Assembly (NCBI RefSeq): GCF_009789235.1
Contig: NZ_WSTB01000007.1
Span: forward strand, 186,001-250,000
Origin: Flavobacterium hydrocarbonoxydans
Lineage (GTDB): Bacteria > Bacteroidota > Bacteroidia > Flavobacteriales > Flavobacteriaceae
Direction: 5' to 3'
DNA length: 64,000 bases
Both the position numbers and the translations under genes were made by a program. Under the pieces are notes generated by a model, which had not been told where the DNA came from, searched no databases, and was given only the letters and a program-made list of their open reading frames with translations. Below are positions 9,901 to 16,774 of this stretch, piece by piece (within the stretch, counting starts at the first letter, position 1; every line of letters begins with the position of its first letter).

Positions 9901-10024
9901 AAACTCCTGGCAAAGGGAGGTTGTCTGTTGTACTTATAATTGTTCCGGTTATGGTTTTTGTCTGAGCATAAATGGGTTGCGCAAACAAAAGAATTCCAAA
10001 TAAAATAAATAATAATTTTTTCAT
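6959..10024 (-). CDS. SusC/RagA-family TonB-dependent transporter, amino-sugar locus
   Basis: The 1021-residue outer-membrane receptor has a signal peptide ending at IYAQ, a carboxypeptidase-regulatory-like domain (ISTTDNLPLPGVSVLIEGT, about residues 22-95) and a plug domain. The plug carries SDPLYVIDGVVLNN and YGSRAANGVVLITTKKG. A long beta-barrel ends in SLALKFQF, a usual outer-membrane terminal signature. It is the first gene of the minus-strand operon and would import glycan fragments using TonB energy. Its upstream region, shared with a divergent deoR-type gene, holds repeated operator-like sequences overlapping a TATTTTTG -7 box at 10113-10120. Confidence 0.93.
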   Translation of the reverse strand: MKKLLFILFGILLFAQPIYAQTKTITGTIISTTDNLPLPGVSVLIEGTSKSTVTDLDGNFSITANENDNLVFSFIGFATKTIKVTEKTSSLNIQMKEELNTLSEVVVLGSTVRATRKELGNAVTSIKAEDLVKAQPGGLSTALQGKIAGAQVSQNSGDPAGGFSIKLRGTSSILGSSDPLYVIDGVVLNNATTNVTNLNVSTGNSNMQIGQNRSADINPNDIQSVEVLNGGAAAAIYGSRAANGVVLITTKKGVAGETRYTFSTSLTSNTIRKKVDINRSNKQFVNASPALFPIQGNPASPTTVNVLGRDLETRTIDVQRYDYQDDIFNTGIGTDTYFSAQGGDEKTKYFASLGYLTNEGIVKNTDFKRAGAKIRLKHDFNSKLSASMGLNYVNSSSNEKPDGNVFWSPINAINITNNTYDINQRDANGNLLAVDPGRINPLSIIETFKIKQNTDRIISDLQLNYVPFKNFNADLIFGIDNYNQRGNVYIPRYPYAPVNPTYYNDGYVSEATNRVVQFNNDLNLRYVWNINEEWKATTFGGYNIQTYRDNFAAIEGRNLKPFVETINAFNTLIPGSPSASQSRYNLWGYYLQETIGYKDKLYVTLAGRQDASTIFSKDNRSQFYPKASLSYVLSDEPFMKNIDNVITTARLRASWGKSGSLTAIRPYARFTNYSTGTLLGNTTFTIEGFKQGNLDLKPERSATYEIGGDFGFLKDRLNLSFSYYNADIEDLLLPVQLAASQGATNTIQNIGQMNNKGFEVNLKYDVIKKENIHLDFFVNYSSNRNKVTGLPQQRFKLDSNLAGAPVFVEMNRPIGIFYGTYFARNADGSLLLTPSGYPQTEKGDVNSGTPQRDASGQPTGTILNKEIGNPNPDYIISFGANFNYKKFGLSVLFDGVQGVDVFDADYRTRQGVGSGTLVTQELNGELPRGYIWSVYNVEEFRVVDGSYLKLREISLNYSFGKLNSFFDDLTITASGRNLISWDNFTSFDPETNSGGQSSVAKYNFGTVPIPSSYSLALKFQF

Positions 10025-10112
10025 ATTAAGAAATTTTTGGTTGGTTAGAGAAGGGAAAATTATAAAATAATTTTTACAAATGCAAGTTTATGCGTTAATT
10101 TTTAATATTTTG

Positions 10113-10134
10113 CAAAAATATGCAAAATAGCGCA
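10113..10134 (-). promoter_or_regulatory. Candidate -7 box of susC with abutting DeoR-type repeat
   Basis: On the minus strand TATTTTTG (10120-10113) fits the Bacteroidota TAnnTTTG -7 consensus. Immediately upstream of it lies TGCAAAATAGCGCA (10121-10134), one copy of a repeated motif in this divergent intergenic region. No clear -33 element was found. The positions suggest that a bound repressor would block RNA polymerase at the susC promoter. Confidence 0.55.
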
Positions 10135-10176
10135 TTTATTAATTCTTTTTTTATACTTTTATTCTAACTAATTTAA

Positions 10177-10229
10177 TATAAAATAGCGCGTTTTGAAAGT
10201 GCAGAATAACGCATTAAGTTTTATATTTG
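10177..10229 (+). promoter_or_regulatory. DeoR-type repeats and -7 box of the divergent regulator gene
   Basis: TGCAGAATAACGCA (10200-10213) and the weaker TATAAAATAGCGCG (10177-10190) repeat the motif at 10121-10134 in the same orientation, 23 bp apart. TATATTTG (10222-10229) fits the TAnnTTTG -7 consensus and lies 8 bp beyond the last repeat. A related half-site in the other orientation, TTAACGCATAAA on the minus strand, falls at 10088-10099. Multiple direct repeats are usual for DeoR-family operators, so autoregulation is likely. Confidence 0.55.
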
Positions 10230-10245
10230 AAAAAAAATATTATAA

Positions 10246-10995
10246 ATGCTGAAAAGAGAAAGACACCAGTACATCATGAATAAATTTCAAGAAGTTGAAA
10301 AAATCAACACTATTGATCTGGCTTTAGAATTAGATATTTCTGAAGATACCATCCGAAGGGATTTTAATGAACTGAACAATAAAGGCTTGATAAATAAAGT
10401 GTATGGCGGTGCTTTCTTAGCGAAAGACAGATCGAATAATGTTTTTGATATCAACATAATCAACGAAGAAAAGAAAATAATTGTGGGTCAGAAAGCCTTA
10501 TCTTTCTTAAAAGAAGGACAGGTAATCATTATGAGTGGAGGAACCACCAATTTGTCATTTTGCAAATTGATTCCAATCGATTTTTCGGCAACCATATATA
10601 CGTATAGTTTACCAATTGCTATGCAATTATCGCAACATCCTAATATTGAACTCATTTTTATTGGAGGAAAACTGCAAAAACAGGCAATGGTAACCATTGG
10701 TATTGATGTGGTGCAGGTTTTATCAAAAATAAAAGCAGATATATGTTTCTTAGGGGTAAGCAGTATTGATGATAATCAAGGACTTACCGAAAAAGGCTAT
10801 GAAGTTTCGGTAGTCAAAAAGGAAATGATTAAAGCATCAGGAAAGGTAATTGCCCTGGCAACTTCGGATAAAATAAACGGCAAAATGATGCATAAAGTTT
10901 GCGGATTAGAACAACTACATGCCGTAATTACAGATTTGAATGCAACCAGCCCCAAAATCAAAAGTTTTGTTGATGCCGGAGTAAATGTTATTTAA
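10246..10995 (+). CDS. DeoR-family transcriptional regulator
   Basis: The 249-residue protein opens with the DeoR N-terminal helix-turn-helix (MLKRERHQYIMNKFQEVEKI, then LALELDISEDTIRRDFNELN and the wing GLINKVYGGAF). It continues with a DeoRC/ISOCOT-fold sensor domain containing VIIMSGGTTNLSF, FIGGKL and FLGVSSID. Such regulators usually bind a phosphorylated sugar. The gene is divergent from the amino-sugar operon and converges with the fructan operon end. The shared control region makes MurNAc-6-P or GlcNAc-6-P the most likely effector; fructose-1-phosphate cannot be excluded. The ATG at 10246 gives the complete helix-turn-helix and is well placed after the -7 box at 10222. Confidence 0.92.
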   Translation: MLKRERHQYIMNKFQEVEKINTIDLALELDISEDTIRRDFNELNNKGLINKVYGGAFLAKDRSNNVFDINIINEEKKIIVGQKALSFLKEGQVIIMSGGTTNLSFCKLIPIDFSATIYTYSLPIAMQLSQHPNIELIFIGGKLQKQAMVTIGIDVVQVLSKIKADICFLGVSSIDDNQGLTEKGYEVSVVKKEMIKASGKVIALATSDKINGKMMHKVCGLEQLHAVITDLNATSPKIKSFVDAGVNVI

Positions 10996-11045
10996 GACCA
11001 TCACAAGGAAATAGACTTTACATTCCGAAGAAAACTAAAAAAGTA

Positions 11046-11075
11046 TTTCAGGAAGTAAATCAATACTTCCTGAAA
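11046..11075. terminator. Perfect 12-bp hairpin after the deoR-type gene
   Basis: Arms 11046-11057 and 11064-11075 (TTTCAGGAAGTA and its complement) surround a 6-nt loop, 50 nt after the regulator stop. The T-run is poor on the plus strand and better on the minus strand. It may terminate the regulator mRNA or act as a second stop for the converging fructan operon. Confidence 0.5.
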
Positions 11076-11090
11076 AGGGTATAATAAAAA

Positions 11091-11116
11091 AAGCTGCCTC
11101 GGTTTTGAGACAGCTT
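11091..11116 (-). terminator. Terminator of the fructan operon
   Basis: AAGCTGCCTC at 11091-11100 pairs with GAGACAGCTT at 11107-11116 with one mismatch and a 6-nt loop. On the minus strand it is followed by seven T residues. It lies 33 nt after the PfkB stop codon and is a good rho-independent terminator. Confidence 0.8.
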
Positions 11117-11149
11117 ATTTATAATTGAATTATATCTTAATTTTTAATA

Positions 11150-12049
11150 TTAAACTTTCAACATTAAATTTTCAATTTTAGAATTCGAAATCTCCGGATT
11201 GGCTCCTGGTGCTTCAGCTACTAAAGCGCCTACTGCACAGGCAAAATCGATAGCATATTGTGGTTCTTTTCCAGTAAGCAACGAGGTTATTAAAGCCGCT
11301 AAAAAAGAATCCCCTGCCCCTACTGTATCGGCAACTTTTACCGGGTAGCCATCATTTTGGTAAAGCTGTCCTTCCCACATGAGCAGCGCTCCGTGTTTTC
11401 CTTTCGTTACACACATAGCCTTTACATTTGTTTTTTGAGAGATATACAACATATTCTCCTCTAATTCTGTAAAAGGCGAATGCATGGCAGCAGCAATTTC
11501 CAACAATTCTTCATCATTGAATTTTACAAAATCTGCAGAGTGCATCAATTGCTCCAGAATTTCGTAGGAATAATGTGGTTTCCTTAAATTAACATCAAAA
11601 ACCTTATATACATCAACTTTTAATAATTCTTCTAAAGAAAGCCTTGACACCTCATCCCTGCAGACCAAACTTCCATAAATTAAAACATCAGCTTCAGCAA
11701 CCTTTTTTTTAGCCTGCTCGTTTAAAACAATTTTATCCCAGGCCGCAGGATATGCAATTTCATAAGTTGCCGATCCACGCTCATTTAAGGTAACATTGAC
11801 CAAACCAGTTGGAAAATCTTCTGAGGTAACAATTGTATTGGTCTCAAGTCCTAAACTTTTTACCTGATCAATTATTGCTTTTCCATCTTCATCATTTCCT
11901 ACGCAGCTAATCATGGCTACCTCGCAGCCTATTGTTTTCATTCGCAAAGCTACATTTAATGGTGCACCGCCAATCTTTTTTTCATTGGCAAAAACATCCC
12001 AAAGCACCTCTCCATAGGCCACTGCCTTAAGGTTTTTTCCGTTATTCAT
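11150..12049 (-). CDS. PfkB-family fructokinase
   Basis: The 299-residue kinase has the PfkB layout: an N-terminal substrate region GGAPLNVALRMKTIGCEVAMISCVGND, DVNLRKPHYS in the middle, and the C-terminal anion hole and catalytic base in VADTVGAGDSFLAAL. It is expected to phosphorylate cytoplasmic fructose with ATP. It is the last gene of the levan/inulin operon, 22 nt after a GH32 gene. It takes the position that a fructokinase gene takes in the characterised Bacteroides thetaiotaomicron levan locus. Specificity for fructose rests on that context; the fold assignment is firm. Confidence 0.9.
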   Translation of the reverse strand: MNNGKNLKAVAYGEVLWDVFANEKKIGGAPLNVALRMKTIGCEVAMISCVGNDEDGKAIIDQVKSLGLETNTIVTSEDFPTGLVNVTLNERGSATYEIAYPAAWDKIVLNEQAKKKVAEADVLIYGSLVCRDEVSRLSLEELLKVDVYKVFDVNLRKPHYSYEILEQLMHSADFVKFNDEELLEIAAAMHSPFTELEENMLYISQKTNVKAMCVTKGKHGALLMWEGQLYQNDGYPVKVADTVGAGDSFLAALITSLLTGKEPQYAIDFACAVGALVAEAPGANPEISNSKIENLMLKV

Positions 12050-12071
12050 TCTAAAATTATTTACATTAATG

Positions 12072-13628
12072 TTATTCCGGTTGTGTAATCTGAAGATTAG
12101 AAAAAATACTGTTCTGCCCTTCTGCTATTAATCCCCATTTATTTTTGTCTCTTCCGTAAATACGGTTTGTAAGTGCTGTTTTTCCGTTAATGTACATCAC
12201 TACCACACTTCCTTCTGCAATTATCTCGATATTGTATTTAACATTGGTCTGAAATTGAAAGGGCATTTCGGTCATTTCCTGTGAAGCCGAATTATACCCT
12301 ATCACTTTGCCTTGAGTAATATCAAACGCTATTTTATAGTAACTGCCCGAATCATTGGTATGAAAAACAAATCCTGCAGTACCTGAATTATTTGCCAAAG
12401 TAACTTCTGCTTTTATTTTGGCTTTTTTACCAATTGCTTTAAAAGTTATCATTGCTTTTTGGGTTGTACCTGACAAAGTATAACTTCCATTATTTGCAGT
12501 TGCACTTCCTGTTGTACCGTCAACTTCTGCACTGCTGTTTTTCTTAGAAAATAAATCTACAACGGCTTTTGGCGATTGCGTTGCTAAAGTTCCGTCAGGG
12601 TTTTGTGTCAATTCATGAATCACCATATTTCCTGCCCAATCTTTATTTCCCAGATCGTTTTCTGGTGTTTTTCTGGCATTCCATCCAAAAACATATCTTT
12701 TATTTCCATCAGAAGCTGTTTTTCCAGCATAAAAATATTCTCCGTCAATCCTGTCATTTTCCGGTGTTGTCCAGGGTCCATTAATAGAGGTTGCCATTTT
12801 GTAATGTGTTCCTTTATTGCTGCTCCAGTTTTCAGAAAAAACCAAATACCAATAATTACCCATTTTAAATATATCGGCACATTCCATCATTAAATAATTC
12901 TCTTCCGAAGTGGTCGTATAGATAGGATTTTGTACCTCCCAATTTCCAGAAGCCGGATCAGCACTGGTAAAATGCAATAAAACTGCTTTTCTACCCGGCT
13001 CCGTTTGTGTGCTCACCAACATCGAATATTTTTTTAGTTCCTCGTTGTAAAACACATGCGGATCTCTAAAATCAAAATTATAATAACCTGCTGGAGCCGT
13101 AATTTTAAATGAAGGTATTTTGGTCCAGTTTTTCAAATCCGGACTTGTCGCGCACAACACGCTTTCTCTGGCATTGGACTGCAAATAAGCAGGCAAACCA
13201 TTGTGTCCAGTATAATAAAAGTAGTAAAGATTATCCACTTTTACAACTGATCCTGTACCAACAGCAAAATCAGGGTCATTGGTTTGACCATACGGAATCG
13301 TTTGTCCTTCGTAGGTAAAATGAGCCAAATCGGTACTTAAAAATTCATGGATATCGTGAAATCCTTTTCCGGCTGGCTTATTCTGCGCATCATGAAGAAA
13401 ATAAATATGAAATTTTCCGTTATCAAAAAAGGGCATTATATCACCTGTAAATCCTGCACTGTAATACGGATCGTTTGCTCCCATCCATTGTGCTGGGGGT
13501 GCAGGAAAAACACTTGTCATGTCAGATTCCCCGCCCGAAATTGAGCCTCCAATATACGTTTCGTCCTGACTACAGGAAAGAAACGAAAAGAATAGGATAG
13601 TTATTGTTATTATATTTTTATATTTCAT
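12072..13628 (-). CDS. GH32 fructan hydrolase, lipoprotein form
   Basis: From MKYKNIITITILFFSFLSCSQ the protein is 518 residues with a lipobox Cys, so it is probably anchored in the outer membrane. The GH32 five-blade propeller motifs are present in divergent form. GDIMPFF supplies the nucleophile Asp (residue 63 from this start), FRDPHVF the transition-state Asp (RDP at 188-190), and MMECADIF the acid/base Glu (249). A C-terminal beta-sandwich with ALTNRIYGRDKNKWGLIAEG follows. A longer reading starts at 13655 and overlaps the upstream stop. I prefer the ATG at 13628 because it places the signal peptide at the N terminus. The product would cleave beta-fructans at the cell surface. Confidence 0.88.
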   Translation of the reverse strand: MKYKNIITITILFFSFLSCSQDETYIGGSISGGESDMTSVFPAPPAQWMGANDPYYSAGFTGDIMPFFDNGKFHIYFLHDAQNKPAGKGFHDIHEFLSTDLAHFTYEGQTIPYGQTNDPDFAVGTGSVVKVDNLYYFYYTGHNGLPAYLQSNARESVLCATSPDLKNWTKIPSFKITAPAGYYNFDFRDPHVFYNEELKKYSMLVSTQTEPGRKAVLLHFTSADPASGNWEVQNPIYTTTSEENYLMMECADIFKMGNYWYLVFSENWSSNKGTHYKMATSINGPWTTPENDRIDGEYFYAGKTASDGNKRYVFGWNARKTPENDLGNKDWAGNMVIHELTQNPDGTLATQSPKAVVDLFSKKNSSAEVDGTTGSATANNGSYTLSGTTQKAMITFKAIGKKAKIKAEVTLANNSGTAGFVFHTNDSGSYYKIAFDITQGKVIGYNSASQEMTEMPFQFQTNVKYNIEIIAEGSVVVMYINGKTALTNRIYGRDKNKWGLIAEGQNSIFSNLQITQPE

Positions 13629-13647
13629 TTTGTTGAATTCAGAGTGA

Positions 13648-15057
13648 TTAATCATTAGCTAAATAATTGATACTATTTTGTGTCAAAAGCCTGATATTAG
13701 TAATAAATTCGTTAGCCTGACTTGGTACTCCGCTGCTATTGGTTTCGTTATACCAATCATAAGCACCCATCGAAATCACGATCACATTTTTATTAGCTGC
13801 TGTATTTGGAAACTCTGCAATGGTAACTCTTCCGTCAAGGTTATTGTCCCAGGCTTCACTAGCCAGGTTGGTTCCGCCGGTTTGATTTCTCCAGCCATCT
13901 CCATTACCATAACCTCCCCATTCCGGCACAAACCACCAGGCAGTATGATTTAGTCTGAAAGTTCCGGCCTGCAATAGATTTGCTTTTCCGCTTTCATAGG
14001 TTATCAATCCTTCAAAAATTGGATGACTTTCGTGACCTACAAAAGACATTCCCCAAGAATTTCCATCTACAAATCCGTTGGGAGGAAAATCTCCAAAAAC
14101 ATTATTCGGACCTTTACCTGAAGGAACAACTCCTAAAACATCTACGTATTGAGAGGCAAAAGAGGTTAAAAGTAAGTTCCCACCATTCGATCTGAAATCT
14201 TTTAAAGCTGTAGTTACAACAGGTTTATAAGCAATTGCCGGTAAATTAGCAGCCGAATCAAAATGCCACCACATTACATCAACATCGCTTAAATCTGTAC
14301 CGTTTTCAATACTAGTAAATGAAATGTATTTTGCTCCGCTAAAAGTCGAAAAGAACCAATCAGCAGCTGCAATTTCATCCATGTTGGTAATTTCAGCTCT
14401 TGTTGCGGCTGTACCTAAAAAAGCAACAACCAAACCACTTACCGGAACACCCACATTTGCGGTGTAATTCACACTTTTCCCATTAGAGGTAACTACAAAA
14501 GTTACTGAATTTGTAAAATCAATCGTAGCTCCCGACGCCGGTGAGATAGAAACCCCTTCTGTCAATGCAATCACCGGTTTTAAAGCGGTTAAATCGGTTC
14601 CTTCTGGCAATGTCATGGTAATAGTTTTGCTAACATCGTTTACCGTTGCAGCAACTCCATTAATTGTAAAACTCTTAATTGGACTTAAAACCACAGTGAT
14701 TACGGTGTAATCTTTGTACAAATTACCATTTGTCACTCTAAACTTTACCGGATTTGAATAATTAGCCGGAACTGTTACATCTAAATTGGATGTTGCCCCT
14801 TCTTCTAAAATCATTTCAGGTTTTACCGCTGTGATATCTGAACCATACGGCATCGTGACATTTATTTTTCCCGTTTTCTGGTCGATTACTCCTGCTACTC
14901 CATTTATTTTAAAAGAAGTAACATCAGAAGGTGAATTGACATCAAAACCACCACTCTCAAAACTGTTTTCGCAGGCCGTAATCATCAAAAACATGGCTAG
15001 TATCAAAGACACTTTGAACCAATTTTTATATATAAATTTTCTCATGTTGCTGTTCAT
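13648..15057 (-). CDS. DUF4960-type surface glycan-binding lipoprotein (SusE-position)
   Basis: The 469-residue lipoprotein (Cys of ITACENSF near residue 29) begins with two related immunoglobulin-like modules. They can be seen as the repeated pattern SFKINGVAGVIDQKTGKI...TMPYGSDITAVKP and SFTINGVAATVNDVSKTI...TLPEGTDLTALKP. A C-terminal domain follows with DVDVMWWHFDS, GGNLLLTSFASQYV and GWRNQTGG, resembling DUF4960. It sits 7 nt after susD, where surface glycan-binding proteins of fructan loci are found. It probably holds levan or inulin chains near the SusCD pair. A second start at residue 5 is possible. No catalytic motif is visible. Confidence 0.8.
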   Translation of the reverse strand: MNSNMRKFIYKNWFKVSLILAMFLMITACENSFESGGFDVNSPSDVTSFKINGVAGVIDQKTGKINVTMPYGSDITAVKPEMILEEGATSNLDVTVPANYSNPVKFRVTNGNLYKDYTVITVVLSPIKSFTINGVAATVNDVSKTITMTLPEGTDLTALKPVIALTEGVSISPASGATIDFTNSVTFVVTSNGKSVNYTANVGVPVSGLVVAFLGTAATRAEITNMDEIAAADWFFSTFSGAKYISFTSIENGTDLSDVDVMWWHFDSAANLPAIAYKPVVTTALKDFRSNGGNLLLTSFASQYVDVLGVVPSGKGPNNVFGDFPPNGFVDGNSWGMSFVGHESHPIFEGLITYESGKANLLQAGTFRLNHTAWWFVPEWGGYGNGDGWRNQTGGTNLASEAWDNNLDGRVTIAEFPNTAANKNVIVISMGAYDWYNETNSSGVPSQANEFITNIRLLTQNSINYLAND

Positions 15058-15064
15058 AAATAGA

Positions 15065-16756
15065 TTAATAACCTGGATTTTGTTTGTATAATCCCTGACT
15101 GAAATTAATTTGTTTCAACGGGATCGGGCAATACTCCTCTTTACTCGCATCAAAAAAGGCATCCTGATAATAGTTGCGTTTTGTTTTTTCGCCAGCATAA
15201 AAATCATTCATTACCTCATCTGTAACACCCCATCGAACCAGATCAAAGAAACGGCTACCTTCCATGGCTAATTCTAAACGGCGTTCGAAACGCATCGCTT
15301 TACGTGCAAAGTCCTGTGTCCAGTTGCAATTTACGCCGTCAACATATTTTTCAATTTTAAAATTGTCCACATACGGAAGTCTTCCTGTACTTTGAGCCGC
15401 TCGTTCTCTAATTTGATTGATTAATGGTAAAGCTTCTGAATGTCTTCCTAATTCAATCAAAGCTTCGGCACGCATCAAAATCACATCAGCATAACGAATT
15501 TGGATTCTGTTTTTAGAATTCCCATAAAACGGATCAATGTTTACCACACAGCTACAGCTTGGCGCCACATTTTCTTTTAATGAAGCAAAATAACCATACG
15601 TTCCCGGAGATCTTACCCAGGCCTCAACATATAAAAATTCAGGATCATATTTATAAGGCAAGCCAGGCATGGCAACCGTATGATACAATCTTGGATCTAC
15701 GGTGTTGGCATCGATATTTTTATAATCAAAATCCTGATCGTTATAGGTGTCAAATTCTGGTAAACCATTTGCTCCTGTTTTGAAAGCATTCACTAAATTT
15801 TGACTTGGTTTATGAAAATCACAGCATCCTAATCCCTGAGGCGTTGACAAAACATCTGAAAAATTTAACCTTCCGTACAACGTTCCGTCATTATCTGAAA
15901 ATTGAATGGAGAAAATTGATTCCGCTCCGTTTTCAAAAGCTCCCGGCAAAAAGTTATTCGCAAAATCTGGCTCTAAACTTGCTTTGCCAATTACTTTATC
16001 GGTTGCTGCAATTACTTCCTGCAAATGCTGCTGATTGACTCCTGTTACTTTATAACTGTCATCTTGCGTATAAGCCTGATATAAACGTGTTTTTGCTAAA
16101 TAAGCATACGCTGCTTTTTGAGTCGCACGGCCAACTTGTGGCTGTGTTTCCGGTAAATTATCGGCTGCAGCCTGAAAATCTTCGGCAATTTTGTTCCAAA
16201 GTTCTTCGTTTGTAAGGGCTTTATTTGAAATCGTTTTATACTCTTCAACCGGAATGTCCTGCGTGATGTACGGAACATTTCGGAACATGATTTTCAGCAT
16301 AAAATAAAAATGTCCTCTTAAAAAACGCATTTCAGCCATACGTGTTTTCTTTAGCGGATAATCGGCTTCAGAGATTTGTTCCAAAGCTTTCAACGCTTTA
16401 TTGGCTCTGGAAACCCCAACATAACTGATGTACCAGAAATTATCTATTTCGCCAAAATCAGGTCTGATATTATTCGAAACTTCAAAAAAGTGAAAATTCT
16501 GAATATCATTGGTACCACTTCCGCCTTTGTAAGCATCGTCAGAACGAACATTTCCAAAAGGCCATAAACTATATGGTGAATCATAATGGTCATTGCCTAA
16601 TTGTGCATAAGCCGCATTCATAAATCCTTCTACTGATTCCGGTGTTACAATATCTTCTTCAGACAACACACCACGCGGGTCATTTTCCAGAAAATCGGAG
16701 CAGGAAGCCAATAGCCCCAGCACTAAAAACCCTGTTATATATAGTAATTTTTTCAT
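15065..16756 (-). CDS. SusD/RagB-family surface lipoprotein, fructan locus
   Basis: The 563-residue lipoprotein (lipobox Cys19 in LLASCSDFLENDPRG) has helical repeats around AEMRFLRGHFYFMLK and AYAYLAKTRLYQAY. The conserved SusD C-terminal block reads MRFERRLELAMEGSRFFDLVRWG. The gene follows its susC by 18 nt. The protein is expected to lid the SusC channel and bind fructo-oligosaccharides or polymer. A Cys-rich stretch APSCSCVVNIDPF near the middle is a local peculiarity. Confidence 0.92.
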   Translation of the reverse strand: MKKLLYITGFLVLGLLASCSDFLENDPRGVLSEEDIVTPESVEGFMNAAYAQLGNDHYDSPYSLWPFGNVRSDDAYKGGSGTNDIQNFHFFEVSNNIRPDFGEIDNFWYISYVGVSRANKALKALEQISEADYPLKKTRMAEMRFLRGHFYFMLKIMFRNVPYITQDIPVEEYKTISNKALTNEELWNKIAEDFQAAADNLPETQPQVGRATQKAAYAYLAKTRLYQAYTQDDSYKVTGVNQQHLQEVIAATDKVIGKASLEPDFANNFLPGAFENGAESIFSIQFSDNDGTLYGRLNFSDVLSTPQGLGCCDFHKPSQNLVNAFKTGANGLPEFDTYNDQDFDYKNIDANTVDPRLYHTVAMPGLPYKYDPEFLYVEAWVRSPGTYGYFASLKENVAPSCSCVVNIDPFYGNSKNRIQIRYADVILMRAEALIELGRHSEALPLINQIRERAAQSTGRLPYVDNFKIEKYVDGVNCNWTQDFARKAMRFERRLELAMEGSRFFDLVRWGVTDEVMNDFYAGEKTKRNYYQDAFFDASKEEYCPIPLKQINFSQGLYKQNPGY

Positions 16757-16774
16757 GTTTTTTGATTTAATCTT

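Noticed and set aside
9645..9965. 106-codon plus-strand frame inside susC
   Set aside because: Antisense shadow of the conserved plug and regulatory domain of the SusC gene.
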